A DNA stretch of 64,000 bases from Streptomyces sp. Q6. Lineage in GTDB: Bacteria; Actinomycetota; Actinomycetes; Streptomycetales; Streptomycetaceae. A model generated the notes under the pieces. The model was given only the letters and a program-made list of their open reading frames with translations. It was not told the origin of the DNA and ran no database searches. A program made the position numbers and the translations under genes. Below are positions 54,480 through 63,952 of this stretch, piece by piece. Position 1 is the first letter of the stretch; the number at the start of each line of letters is the position of its first letter. The stretch is taken from contig NZ_CP146022.1 in NCBI RefSeq assembly GCF_036967205.1, forward strand, positions 4,464,001-4,528,000, written 5' to 3'.

Positions 54480-55829
54480 ATGACCGAGACGACCACCACT
54501 GTGCCGGGTTCGCGTGAGCGCGGCCCCGAGTCGCGCTTCGCCCGACAGTCGCTGCGCGGCCTGCGCGCGGACCTGTTCCGGGACGTGTCCGCCTACCGGC
54601 CACTGCCGCGGATGCGCACCGAGGGGCCGGCGTGGGAGTTGATACCGGCGGGGCCGCGCGAGGAAGCGGGGCTGCTGCCCCACCTCGGCGTCCTGGGCCT
54701 CGCGCTGGTGACTTTCGCCATCAGCCTCTCCGGGCCCACCGACAGTGCCCCGGTCGCGCTGATGGGCGGGCTGATCGTGGCGCTGCCCGTCGGACTCACG
54801 CTGCTCCGCCCGGTGCTCGCCTGGTGGCTGTCGCTGGCCGCGGCGCCGATCGCCGTCATGCTCGCCGGAGCCGACCTCTACCCCTGGTCGGGCGGGAGCA
54901 TCGCCGGGCACACGGCCGTCATGACGATCGTCGCCGCCCGCACCCGGCCGCGTACGGCGGCCTGGATGTGGATCCTCAGCGCGGTGTACTCGTTCCTCGC
55001 GGCGAACGCCTTCGGCGGGTGGTTCGGGAGCGACGCCGTGCCGATGCTGCTCTTCTCCGGTGTCGCGGTCGCGCTCGTCACGCTCGGCCAGGCCAACCGC
55101 ACCACCAGGCGCCAGGTCGTCGAGGAGCGCACCTCCACCGCCGTCGAGCGCGACCGCCGCACCCTCCTCGAAGAGCGCACCACCATCGCCCGCGAGCTGC
55201 ACGACGTCGTCGCGCACCACATGTCGGTGGTCGCCATCCAGGCGGAGGCCGCGCCCTACCGCGTCGAGAACCCGCCGCCCGAGCTGGAGCGGGCCTTCGT
55301 CACGATCCGGGAGAACGCGGTGGCGGCCCTCACCGAACTGCGCCGCGTCCTGGGCGTCGTACGGGCCGAGGACTACGAGGCGCCCGACGCCCCGCAGCCC
55401 ACGCTCGCCGACCTCGACCGGCTCCTGGAGAACGTGCGGGACGCGGGCCTGTCCGTCACCAGGACCGTCACCGGCGCGGTCCGTGAACTGCCGCCCGGGG
55501 TCGAACTGTCCGCGTACCGGATCGTGCAGGAGGCCCTGAGCAACACGCTGCGGCACGCACCGGGCGCGCCGGCCGCCGTCGAGGTGGCGTACGTCCTCGG
55601 CGGCATCGGCCTGCGCGTCGTCAACGGGCCCTCGACCGGCCTGGTCAAGCCCAGCCCCGGCGCCGGGCACGGCATCACCGGCATGCGCGAGCGCGTCGCC
55701 ATGCTGAGCGGCGAGATGACGACGGAGGCGACGCCCGACGGCGGGTACGAGGTGACCGTCTTCCTGCCGGTCGCCGCCCGCGAGATCGCCCGTGACGAGC
55801 ACGACGAGCACGACGAGGCCGGCGCATGA
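54480..55829 (+). CDS. two-component sensor histidine kinase (NarL-type)
   Basis: 449 aa. A soluble N-terminus of ~75 residues precedes about five membrane helices (~78-200) with little external loop, so sensing is probably within the membrane. The HisKA_3 dimerisation helix has RTTIARELHDVVAHHMSVVA (phospho-His ~240). The HATPase region has IVQEALSNTLRHAPG and GHGITGMRERVAMLSGEM. It ends overlapping its response regulator by 4 nt. The signal is unknown. Confidence 0.92.
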   Translation: MTETTTTVPGSRERGPESRFARQSLRGLRADLFRDVSAYRPLPRMRTEGPAWELIPAGPREEAGLLPHLGVLGLALVTFAISLSGPTDSAPVALMGGLIVALPVGLTLLRPVLAWWLSLAAAPIAVMLAGADLYPWSGGSIAGHTAVMTIVAARTRPRTAAWMWILSAVYSFLAANAFGGWFGSDAVPMLLFSGVAVALVTLGQANRTTRRQVVEERTSTAVERDRRTLLEERTTIARELHDVVAHHMSVVAIQAEAAPYRVENPPPELERAFVTIRENAVAALTELRRVLGVVRAEDYEAPDAPQPTLADLDRLLENVRDAGLSVTRTVTGAVRELPPGVELSAYRIVQEALSNTLRHAPGAPAAVEVAYVLGGIGLRVVNGPSTGLVKPSPGAGHGITGMRERVAMLSGEMTTEATPDGGYEVTVFLPVAAREIARDEHDEHDEAGA

Positions 55830-56491
55830 TCAAGGTTCTGATCGCCGACGACCAGATGATGGTCCGCGAGGGCTTCTCGGTGCTGCTCGGCGCGATGCCC
55901 GACATCGAGGTCGTCGGCGAGGCGGTCAACGGCAGTGAGGCGATCACCAAGGTCCGCGAACTGCGCCCCGACGTCGTCCTGATGGACATCCGCATGCCGG
56001 AGCTGAACGGCATCGAGGCGACCCGTGCGATCGTCGCCGCCGACGAGGGCGCGAAGGTCCTCGTCCTGACCACGTTCGACCTCGACGAGTACGTGTACCA
56101 GGCGCTGCGCGCGGGCGCCTCCGGGTTCCTCCTCAAGGACGCCTCGGCCCGCCAACTCGCGGACGGCGTACGGATCGTGGCGTCCGGCGAGGCGCTGCTC
56201 GCGCCGACGGTGACGCGCCGCCTGATCACCGAGTTCTCGAAGCTCGCCGACGCCCCGAAGCCGCTCGCGGGCCGGCACGCCGACGCGTACGGCGAGCTGA
56301 CCGAGCGCGAGACGGAGGTCCTCGTGCTCATCGCGCAGGGCCTGTCGAACGCCGAGATCGCCGAGCGGCTCGTCGTCGCCGAGTCGACGATCAAGACCCA
56401 CGTCAGCCGCGTCCTGGTGAAGCTGGGGCTGCGCGACCGCACGCAGGCGGCGGTCTTCGCGTACGAGGCACGTCTGGTCACGCCGGGGTGA
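55826..56491 (+). CDS. NarL/LuxR-type response regulator
   Basis: 221 aa; ATGA overlap with the kinase. The receiver domain has IADDQMMVREGF (acidic pair), VVLMDIRMPELNG with phospho-Asp ~54, and VLTTF and LLKDA with conserved Thr and Lys. The LuxR HTH has LTERETEVLVLIAQGLSNAE and STIKTHVSRVLVKLGLRDR. It lies just upstream of, and may regulate, the P450 gene and the exporter beyond it (inference). Confidence 0.94.
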   Translation: MIKVLIADDQMMVREGFSVLLGAMPDIEVVGEAVNGSEAITKVRELRPDVVLMDIRMPELNGIEATRAIVAADEGAKVLVLTTFDLDEYVYQALRAGASGFLLKDASARQLADGVRIVASGEALLAPTVTRRLITEFSKLADAPKPLAGRHADAYGELTERETEVLVLIAQGLSNAEIAERLVVAESTIKTHVSRVLVKLGLRDRTQAAVFAYEARLVTPG

Positions 56492-56510
56492 CCAGGACTA
56501 ACGTCCCCGC

Positions 56511-57743
56511 ATGGAAGCCACCGCCCCCGGCAGCGCCCGCACCGGAGCCTTCGACCCCTGGTCCCCGACCTTCCTCGCCGACCCGTACCCGGCCTACGCC
56601 GCGCTGCGCGACGCCGGCCGGGTCCACCGGTTCGAGCCCACGAACCAGTACCTGATCCCGCACCACGCCGACGTCTCGGCGCTGCTGCGCGACCGCCGTC
56701 TCGGCCGCACCTACCGACACCGGTACGCCCACGAGGACTTCGGCCGCACGGCGCCGCCGCCCGAGCAGGAGCCGTTCCACACCCTCAACGACCACGGCAT
56801 GCTCGATCTCGAACCGCCGGACCACACCCGCATCCGCCGCCTCGTCTCCAAGGCGTTCACGCCCCGCACGGTCGAGCGACTGCGCCCCTACGTCGAGAAC
56901 CTGGCCGGTGAGCTGGTGGCGGGCCTGGTCGCCGACGGCGGCGGCGACCTGCTCACCGACGTCGCCGAACCCCTCCCGGTCGCGGTCATCGCCGAGATGC
57001 TCGGCATCCCGGAGGCCGACCGCCCGCTGCTGCGCCCCTGGTCCGCGGCGATCTGCGGCATGTACGAGCTGAATCCGCCGGAGGAGACGGCCCGCGCCGC
57101 CGTGCGGGCGTCGGTCGAGTTCAGCGACTATCTGCGCGCGTTGATGGCGGAGCGGCGCGTGACCCCCGGCGGCGACCTGATCTCCGGCCTGATCGCCGCG
57201 TACGACGAGGGCGACCGGCTCACCGAGCAGGAGATGATCTCGACCTGCGTCCTGCTCCTCAACGCCGGTCACGAGGCCACCGTCAACTCGACCGTCAACG
57301 GCTGGTGGGCCCTGTTCCGCCACCCCGACCAGCTCGCGGCCCTGCGTGCCGACCACTCCCTCGTGCCGTCCGCCGTGGAGGAACTGATGCGCTACGACAC
57401 CCCGCTCCAGCTCTTCGAACGCTGGGTGCTCGACGACATCGAGGTCGACGGCACGACCATCCCCCGGGGCTCCGAGGTGGCCCTCCTGTTCGGCTCGGCC
57501 AACCACGACCCGGCGGTCTTCACCGACCCGGCCCGCCTGGACCTGACCCGCGCCGAGAACCCCCACATCTCCTTCTCGGCCGGGCTCCACTACTGCATCG
57601 GGGCGCCGCTGGCCCGGATCGAACTCGCCGCTTCCCTGCGGGCGTTGCTCACCCGGGCGCCCGGTCTGCGGCTCGCGGCGGAACCGGTCCGCAAGCCCGC
57701 CTTCGTCATCCGGGGCCTCGCGGGCCTGCCCGTGGAACTGTGA
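56511..57743 (+). CDS. cytochrome P450
   Basis: 410 aa, 19 nt after the response regulator. It has a heme-binding FSAGLHYCIGAPLAR with Cys ~362, an ExxR in VEELMRYDTPLQ, and an I-helix LLNAGHEATVNSTVNGWW. Here the usual acid-alcohol pair (E/D-T) is AT after Glu, close to CYP105/107-like AGHETT. Soluble, Class I, needing ferredoxin and reductase from elsewhere. No ferredoxin gene adjoins, and the substrate is unknown. Confidence 0.93.
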   Translation: MEATAPGSARTGAFDPWSPTFLADPYPAYAALRDAGRVHRFEPTNQYLIPHHADVSALLRDRRLGRTYRHRYAHEDFGRTAPPPEQEPFHTLNDHGMLDLEPPDHTRIRRLVSKAFTPRTVERLRPYVENLAGELVAGLVADGGGDLLTDVAEPLPVAVIAEMLGIPEADRPLLRPWSAAICGMYELNPPEETARAAVRASVEFSDYLRALMAERRVTPGGDLISGLIAAYDEGDRLTEQEMISTCVLLLNAGHEATVNSTVNGWWALFRHPDQLAALRADHSLVPSAVEELMRYDTPLQLFERWVLDDIEVDGTTIPRGSEVALLFGSANHDPAVFTDPARLDLTRAENPHISFSAGLHYCIGAPLARIELAASLRALLTRAPGLRLAAEPVRKPAFVIRGLAGLPVEL

Positions 57744-57754
57744 CGGCCGCGGGC

Positions 57755-59364
57755 TCAGCTCGACATGTCCCGCCGCCGCAGCCCGGCCAGCCCCGCCGCC
57801 ACGAGGACGACCGCGAGCGCCGTCAGGACCAGCACCGGCGCCGCGTTCATGTCCCCGCCCGGCAGCTTCGGCAGATGCCCGAAGGGCGACAGGTCCATCA
57901 CCGCCTGCGGCACCTTCAGCGCGGGCCCGATCCAGCCGAGCAGCAGCGCCGCGCCCGCCACGGCCCACGCGGCGACGGCGGCCCGCGGCACGAGCCCGTA
58001 CAGGAGCACGGCCGTCCCGCCGAGCGTCCACACGGCCGGCAGCTGCACCAGGGACGCGCCCAGGATCGGCCCCGCGTCGTGCCCGTACCCGACCGCGAGC
58101 CCGAGGCCGCCGAGCAGCATGATGAGCGCGGCACCGGCGAAGGCGATCACGAGGTGGCCGCCCGCCCAGGCGAGCCGCCCCACCGCGTTCGCGAGGATCG
58201 GCTCGGCGCGCTGCGAGGTCTCCTCGCCGTTCAGCCGCAGCACCGACTGGACGACGTACAGCGCGGCGACCAACCCGAGCATGCCGACCATGGAGGCCAG
58301 GAAGGCGTTCGTGATGCCGGACCGGCCGCCCATCCGCTCGATGATCTCGATGGTGTTCCGGTTGTCGCCGACGAGGTCGGTCGCCCCCTTGGTCATGCCG
58401 CCGAAGACGACACCGGCCGCGAGGAACCCGATCGACCAGCCGAGCACACTGCCGCGCTGCAACCGCCAGGCGAGCCCGGACGCCGTGCCCAGGCGCCCGT
58501 CCGCGGGCCCCGGCCGGCTCGGCAGGAAGCTCATGCCGATGTCGCGCCGCCCGGCGAGCGCGTAGGCGACGGCACCCTGCACGGCGATCGCGCCCGCCAG
58601 GAGCAGCAGCACCCACCAGCGTTCGCCCGCGAAGGCCCGTACGTTCTCCACCCAGCCGATCGGCGAGATCCAGGTCAGCGGCGACGAGCCGTCGGCGGTG
58701 CCGGAGTCGCCGGCCGCCCGCAGCACGAACGCGAGGCCGAGCACCGCCGACGTCAGCCCGCGCGCGAGCCGCGCGCTCTCCGTGAACTGCGCGACGATCG
58801 CCGCCATCGTCGCGAACACCGTCCCGGCGCCGCCGACCGCGAGCCCGAACGCCACCGCGCCCGCGCCCCTTGGGCCGCGAGCCCGCCCGCGATGAGCAGG
58901 GCGAGGACACCGTTGGCGACCAGCGCCGCGAGCAGCGCGGCGGTCAGCGGCGCCCGCCGCCCCACCACGGCCGACGACACCAGTTCCTGCCGCCCGCTCT
59001 CCTCTTCGTCGCGGGTGTGCCGCACGACGACGAGCAGGCTCATCACGGCGGCGAGCACCGCCGCGAACGTCCCGATCCGCCACGCCGTCAGCGCGCCGAG
59101 CGAGTCGGCGAAGACCGGCCCGTACATGGCCCGCATCGACCCGTTGGTGTTCATGGTGCGCATGACGTCGGCGCGCTCGGCGTCCGTGGCGTACACGCTG
59201 CTCAGCGAGTTCGGCAGGGAGAGGACCATCATCGCGACGAGGGCGATCCATACGGGGATGAGGACCCGGTCGCGGCGCAGCGCGAGCCGCAGCAGGGCGC
59301 CGGTGCCCGCGAGGTGGCGTCCGCCGCCGATCCGGGGTGCGTAGGTGCCGCCGAGCGTGGTCAT
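57755..59364 (-). CDS. ABC exporter permease (polyketide-antibiotic exporter type), apparent frameshift
   Basis: About 536 aa when repaired. The ATG at 59364 overlaps the ATPase stop. It begins [20 protein letters not shown] with about twelve membrane helices in two repeats. After IAGGLAAQG the frame breaks at the C4 run 58866-58869. One added base gives [20 protein letters not shown], and the protein continues to [11 protein letters not shown]. Motifs [20 protein letters not shown] and [20 protein letters not shown] are typical of this exporter family. It is expected to expel an antibiotic or lipophilic compound together with the adjacent ATPase. Confidence 0.8.
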
Positions 59365-60284
59365 CGCGCCACCGCTTCCTTCTCGGCCCCGCGGACGTCG
59401 TCCTGGTAGTGCCGCAGGAACAGCTCCTCCAGGGTGGGCGGCGTGCTGGTGAGCGACCGCACGCCCGACTCCGTGAGGGACCGCAGGACGGCGTCGAGCT
59501 TGTCGGTGTCGACCTGGAACCTGACCCGGTGTCCCTGGACGTCGAGGTCGTGCACCCCGGGCAGGGACGCCAGCCCGTCGGGGGCTGCGGCGAGTTCGGC
59601 GGTGACGCTGGTCCGTGTGAGGTGCCGCAGCTGGGCGAGCGACCCGCTCTCGACGGTCGCCCCCTTGCGGATGATGCTGACGCGGTCGCAGAGCTCCTCG
59701 ACCTCGCTCAGGATGTGCGACGACAGCAGCACCGTCTGGCCGCGCTCCCGGGTGGCCTCCTCGACGTACGACTGGAAGACCTCCTCCATCAGCGGGTCGA
59801 GCCCGGACGTGGGTTCGTCGAGGATCAGCAGGTCCACGTCGGACGCGGCGAAGGCGGCGACGAGCGCGACCTTCTGCCGGTTGCCCTTGGAGTAGGTGCG
59901 GCCCTTCTTGGTGGGGTCGAGCTCGAACCGTTCGAGGAGCTCGGCCCTGCGCTTCCTGTCGAGGCCACCGCGCAGGCGTCCGTACAGGTCGATGACCTCG
60001 CCGCCGCTCAGGTTGCGCCACAGGGTCACGTCCCCGGGGACGTAGGCGACCTTCTTGTGCAGCTCGACCGCGTCGGCCCAGGGGTCGCGGCCGAGCAGCT
60101 GCACGGCGCCTGAGTCGGCGCGCAGGAGTCCGAGCAGGACCCGGATGGTGGTCGACTTCCCGGAGCCGTTGGGCCCGAGGAAGCCGTGCACCTCACCGGT
60201 CTCGACGTCGAGGTCGAGACCGTCGAGGGCGTGCGTCCTGCCGAACGACTTGTGCAGTCCGGAGACCGTGATTGCCTTCGTCAT
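59361..60284 (-). CDS. ABC exporter ATPase (DrrA-like)
   Basis: 307 aa. The ATG at 60284 ([20 protein letters not shown]) is chosen over one 21 nt upstream that lies within the operator. Walker [10 protein letters not shown] (~residue 37), a signature region [17 protein letters not shown] (diverged LSGGQ), Walker [13 protein letters not shown] and switch His in [13 protein letters not shown]. The C-terminal extension is of the DrrA type. It is coupled to the permease and divergent from a MarR/GbsR regulator. Confidence 0.9.
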   Translation of the reverse strand: MTKAITVSGLHKSFGRTHALDGLDLDVETGEVHGFLGPNGSGKSTTIRVLLGLLRADSGAVQLLGRDPWADAVELHKKVAYVPGDVTLWRNLSGGEVIDLYGRLRGGLDRKRRAELLERFELDPTKKGRTYSKGNRQKVALVAAFAASDVDLLILDEPTSGLDPLMEEVFQSYVEEATRERGQTVLLSSHILSEVEELCDRVSIIRKGATVESGSLAQLRHLTRTSVTAELAAAPDGLASLPGVHDLDVQGHRVRFQVDTDKLDAVLRSLTESGVRSLTSTPPTLEELFLRHYQDDVRGAEKEAVAR

Positions 60285-60304
60285 ACTTCTGAAACTACGC
60301 GGCA

Positions 60305-60320
60305 TTCACAAACTTGTGAA
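60305..60320. promoter_or_regulatory. perfect inverted-repeat operator between exporter and MarR genes
   Basis: TTCACAA-AC-TTGTGAA, two perfect 7-bp arms, lies 20 bp from the ATPase start. A TATAAA element at 60333-60338 lies on the regulator side. It is the likely binding site of the divergently encoded MarR-type protein. Confidence 0.7.
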
Positions 60321-60386
60321 GTTAAGGAAGCGTATAAACTCGATGGCGCGGAACGGGCATGCGGCGCATGGGGAGATGATCGGGAC

Positions 60387-60896
60387 ATGGGTACGGACGA
60401 GACCGAGTCGGCGACGGCCATCGACTCGACGGAGGCGGCGCGCTCCCGTTTCGTCGAGCGGTTCGCGGCCCAGCTCGTCGAGGCCGGCATGACACGCATG
60501 CCCGCCCGGATCTTCACGGCCCTGCTCGCCTCCGACTCCGGCGCGCTCACCTCGGCCCAGCTGGGGGAGCAGCTGAAGGTCAGCCCCGCGGCGGTCTCCG
60601 GGGCGGTGCGCTACCTGAGCCAGCAGCACATGGTCACCCGCGAGCGCGAGCCCGGGACGCGGCGCGACATCTTCCGGGTCCACGACAACCAGTGGTACGA
60701 GACGCTGACCAACCGCGACAGCGTCCTCAAGCGCTGGGAGGACGCCCTGCGCGAGGGCGTCGCCGCCCTGGGCGTGGGCAGCCCCGCCGGCCGCCGCATC
60801 GCCGAGACCCTCGCGTTCTTCGAGTTCGTCGAGGTGGAGCTGGGCGCGATGATGGACCGCTGGCGCGAGCACCGCAAGACGCTCGACCTGGGCTGA
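60387..60896 (+). CDS. MarR/GbsR-family regulator of the ABC exporter
   Basis: 169 aa. The winged HTH spans ~30-105: GMTRMPARIFTALLASDSGA, LTSAQLGEQLKVSPAAVSGA, VRYLSQQHMVTREREPGTRR. A C-terminal dimer helix follows. Such regulators repress a neighbouring drug exporter until its substrate binds. Divergent placement and the perfect palindrome between the genes fit this. Confidence 0.88.
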   Translation: MGTDETESATAIDSTEAARSRFVERFAAQLVEAGMTRMPARIFTALLASDSGALTSAQLGEQLKVSPAAVSGAVRYLSQQHMVTREREPGTRRDIFRVHDNQWYETLTNRDSVLKRWEDALREGVAALGVGSPAGRRIAETLAFFEFVEVELGAMMDRWREHRKTLDLG

Positions 60897-60917
60897 CCGG
60901 GCGTCGCGGGCGCCGCC

Positions 60918-61799
60918 TCAGGGCAGCGCCAGACCCCACGCCCCCACCCGGACCGTCCACGTGCGTCGGCGCACCGGCCCGCCGATCGTCACCGTGTCCG
61001 CCCGGTACCGGAAGTCCGCCCCGGACACCGTGACCGTGCGGGCCTGGGTGCACACCGGCGCCGCCCGGCCGTCGGCCGACGCGTGCCGTACCTCGACCCG
61101 GGCCAGGCCCGTCCCCGTGGCGGGCCCCACCGAGACCCCGGTCAGCGGCTGGTCGAGGTCGACGAGGGTCACCCCGTCCGCCTCGATCCGCAGCCGCGCG
61201 GGGACCCCGGCGTCCGCCGGTGCGCCGCGCGACGGCCTCGGGTCCAGCGTGCGCACCAGCGAGCGGCACGTCCGCAGCCACGGCCGCGCCGCGTCCCGCT
61301 CCCCGGGCGTCTCCCCGGCGGTCTCCGCGACGGGCGGGATGCGCAGGTTCCCGAGCACCACTCCGTCGCTGTCGTCGACCAGGAGATCGAGCCGCCGCTC
61401 CGTCCCGTCGAGCGCGGCGCGCGCCGCGGCGACGGTTCCGGCGGGAATTCCGAGCGAGTGCGCCAGCGACACCGCGCCGCCCACCGGGACCATCGAGAGC
61501 ACCGCCCCCGACAGCTCGCGCTCCCGGTGCAGCAGGGACACGGCTCGCAACAGCGCCCGGTCGTCGCCGATCACCACCGGACGCCGCGCACCCCTCCTGG
61601 CCAGGGCTTTCGCGAACTCCGTAGGCCCTTCGGGCAGGCAGATCTTCGCCGTGGCACCGGCGCACAGCACGTCCTTCGCGATCCGCACGGACTCCCCGTC
61701 CGCACGCCGGGCGACCGGATCGACGATCACCAGAAGCTGCCGTGACAGCCGCGCTCCCGCGCCGTCCGCACGGTCAGATGGATGGTCCAAAGCCGCCAC
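60918..61799 (-). CDS. diacylglycerol/sphingosine-kinase-like lipid kinase, diverged
   Basis: 293 aa from the GTG at 61799 (VAALDHPSDRADGAGARLSR); the longer frame would overlap the purA leader hairpin. The kinase-like N-domain reads LLVIVDPVARRADGESVRIA, VVIGDDRALLRAVSLLHRER and VPVGGAVSLAHSLGIPAGTV. The family's GGDGT nucleotide motif is replaced by GDDRA, so activity is doubtful. The C-domain beta-sandwich has RLRIEADGVTLVDLDQPLTG and FRYRADTVTIGGPVRRRTW. Divergent from purA, an arrangement conserved in Streptomyces. Confidence 0.8.
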   Translation of the reverse strand: MAALDHPSDRADGAGARLSRQLLVIVDPVARRADGESVRIAKDVLCAGATAKICLPEGPTEFAKALARRGARRPVVIGDDRALLRAVSLLHRERELSGAVLSMVPVGGAVSLAHSLGIPAGTVAAARAALDGTERRLDLLVDDSDGVVLGNLRIPPVAETAGETPGERDAARPWLRTCRSLVRTLDPRPSRGAPADAGVPARLRIEADGVTLVDLDQPLTGVSVGPATGTGLARVEVRHASADGRAAPVCTQARTVTVSGADFRYRADTVTIGGPVRRRTWTVRVGAWGLALP

Positions 61800-61841
61800 C
61801 TCGGCCTTGCCTCGCTTCCTCGGGTAGCATCTTTGTGCAAG

Positions 61842-61869
61842 AGCCCCTTGCGCTATTGCGCCAGGGGCT
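61842..61869. promoter_or_regulatory. hairpin in the purA leader
   Basis: Arms AGCCCCT-T-GCGC and GCGC-C-AGGGGCT surround a 4-base loop, about 100 bp before the purA GTG. No plus-strand gene ends here, so it is not an ordinary terminator; it could be an attenuator or an mRNA-stabilising leader element. Confidence 0.45.
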
Positions 61870-61971
61870 TCGTCTATTCCGGGGCACCCCAAGGCTTACG
61901 AAGGCTCGCCGCACAGCCGCGGCTACGGCCCCTGACCTTGGACATGCCCCGCCCGGAAGGGGTGTACGCCT

Positions 61972-63255
61972 GTGCCCGCACTTGTGCTGCTCGGTGCTCA
62001 GTGGGGTGACGAAGGCAAGGGAAAGGCCACCGACCTGCTCGGTGGATCCGTGGACTATGTGGTGCGCTACCAGGGCGGCAACAACGCCGGTCACACGGTC
62101 GTCGTAGGCGACCAGAAGTACGCGCTGCATCTCCTCCCTTCCGGAATCCTCTCCCCGGAGTGCACGCCAGTCATCGGCAACGGAGTCGTCGTCGACCCGT
62201 CGGTCCTGCTCTCCGAGCTGAGCGGTCTGAACGAGCGCGGCGTCGACACGTCCAAGCTCCTGCTCAGCGGTAACGCGCACATCATCACGCCGTACAACGT
62301 GACCGTCGACAAGGTCACCGAGCGCTTCCTCGGCAAGCGCAAGATCGGCACCACGGGCCGCGGTATCGGCCCGACCTACGCGGACAAGATCAACCGGGTC
62401 GGCATCCGCGTCCAGGACCTCTACGACGAGTCGATCCTCACCCAAAAGGTCGAGGCGGCTCTCGAGGTCAAGAACCAGCTCCTGACCAAGCTCTACAACC
62501 GCCGCGCCATCGAGGCGCAGCAGGTCGTCGAGGAGCTGCTCGGCTACGCGGACCAGATCAAGGGCTACGTCGCCGACACCACCCTGATCCTGAACAACGC
62601 GCTGGACGAGGACAAGGTCGTCCTCTTCGAGGGCGGCCAGGGCACGCTCCTCGACATCGACCACGGCACGTACCCCTTCGTGACGTCGTCGAACCCGACC
62701 GCGGGCGGCGCCTGCACGGGTACGGGTGTCGGCCCGACGAAGATCAGCCGCGTCATCGGCATCCTGAAGGCGTACACGACCCGTGTCGGCGCGGGCCCGT
62801 TCCCGACGGAGCTCTTCGACGAGGACGGCGAGGCGCTGCGCCGCATCGGTGGCGAGCGCGGTGTCACCACCGGCCGTGACCGTCGCTGCGGCTGGTTCGA
62901 CGCGGTCATCGCCCGCTACGCGACCCGCGTGAACGGCCTGACGGACTTCTTCCTCACCAAGCTCGACGTCCTCACCGGCTGGGAGCAGATCCCGGTGTGT
63001 GTCGCGTACGAGATCGACGGCAAGCGCGTCGAGGAACTCCCGTACTCGCAGTCCGACTTCCACCACGCGAAGCCGATCTACGAGACCCTGCCGGGCTGGT
63101 CGGAGGACATCACGAAGGCGAAGACCTTCGACGACCTCCCGAAGAACGCGCAGGCGTACGTGAAGGCGCTGGAGGAAATGTCCGGCGCTCCGATCTCGGC
63201 GATCGGCGTCGGCCCCGGCCGCACCGAGACGATCGAGATCAACTCGTTCCTGTAG
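61972..63255 (+). CDS. purA: adenylosuccinate synthetase
   Basis: 427 aa from a GTG with GGAAGGGG upstream. GTP-binding [16 protein letters not shown] (~residues 8-23, catalytic Asp and Lys), NNAGHTVV (catalytic His), [35 protein letters not shown] and the C-terminal VGPGRTETI. It forms adenylosuccinate from IMP and aspartate in AMP synthesis. It has a long leader with a hairpin and its own terminator. Confidence 0.98.
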   Translation: MPALVLLGAQWGDEGKGKATDLLGGSVDYVVRYQGGNNAGHTVVVGDQKYALHLLPSGILSPECTPVIGNGVVVDPSVLLSELSGLNERGVDTSKLLLSGNAHIITPYNVTVDKVTERFLGKRKIGTTGRGIGPTYADKINRVGIRVQDLYDESILTQKVEAALEVKNQLLTKLYNRRAIEAQQVVEELLGYADQIKGYVADTTLILNNALDEDKVVLFEGGQGTLLDIDHGTYPFVTSSNPTAGGACTGTGVGPTKISRVIGILKAYTTRVGAGPFPTELFDEDGEALRRIGGERGVTTGRDRRCGWFDAVIARYATRVNGLTDFFLTKLDVLTGWEQIPVCVAYEIDGKRVEELPYSQSDFHHAKPIYETLPGWSEDITKAKTFDDLPKNAQAYVKALEEMSGAPISAIGVGPGRTETIEINSFL

Positions 63256-63259
63256 GACG

Positions 63260-63301
63260 ACGACGTTCCCCGCGCAGGCATGCCTGTGCGGGGAACGTCG
63301 T
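63260..63301. terminator. purA bidirectional terminator
   Basis: 21-base arms with a single mismatch (ACGACGTTCCCCGC outer part) and almost no loop lie between the convergent purA and TetR-like genes. Confidence 0.88.
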
Positions 63302-63313
63302 TTCCGGGCCGGC

Positions 63314-63952
63314 TCATGGGCGGGTGTAGGTCTGCTCGTGGGGTGACGGGCAGTCCGTGGTGCCGGTCAGGCAGGCATGGGTGAGTGAGCGAAGGCGCGC
63401 GTCGATCCGGCTCTGTACGTCGTCGCCGCCCGAAGTCTGGCCGAGCGCGAACTGCAGTGTGGCAGCGAAGAGTTGGTAGGTGAGCGCCACGGTCGCCCTG
63501 CGCCGGTCGGGCTCCAGGAACTGGATCTGAGTGCGCGTCCAGTCCCATGCTCTGGCGTGCAGCTTGCTGTCCCAGCGCACCGAGGCGGAGCTCAACAACC
63601 CCGGGTCGGTACGGGCGGTCGCTCGGATCACGGGGTGCTCGCGCACCCGTCGGGCCGCGAGCACCAGCGTCTCCGACAGCCGGCACGCCGGATCCGACGG
63701 GCCGGAGAACCCGACGCGAGCCGCCACGCCGTTCAGTACGCGGTCCAGTTCGACCTCTGCGGACAGCAGGGTCAAGGCATCGACGTCGGGCCAGTTCCTG
63801 CGCAGGAACTGGCGGTCCGTGCGGGCGAGTTCGGCGACCTCGGTGCGCTGTACGCGGCGGGGGCCGTTGCGGCCCGCCACCTCGATGACGGCCCGGTACA
63901 CGGACGAGGCGCTGGGCGGGCCTGTTCGGCGCCGGTTCTCGTTCTGCGTCAT
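63314..63952 (-). CDS. probable TetR-fold regulator
   Basis: 212 aa from the ATG at 63952 (MTQNENRRRTGPPSASSVYR); an ATG at 63964 would add four residues, and neither has a clear ribosome site. The N-terminal region resembles a diverged TetR HTH (YRAVIEVAGRNGPRRVQRTE, then ARTDRQFLRRNWPDVDALTL). The rest is helical (RVREHPVIRATARTDPGLLS, TVALTYQLFAATLQFALGQ), as in TetR ligand domains. The target is unknown; the gene ends convergent with purA. Confidence 0.6.
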   Translation of the reverse strand: MTQNENRRRTGPPSASSVYRAVIEVAGRNGPRRVQRTEVAELARTDRQFLRRNWPDVDALTLLSAEVELDRVLNGVAARVGFSGPSDPACRLSETLVLAARRVREHPVIRATARTDPGLLSSASVRWDSKLHARAWDWTRTQIQFLEPDRRRATVALTYQLFAATLQFALGQTSGGDDVQSRIDARLRSLTHACLTGTTDCPSPHEQTYTRP

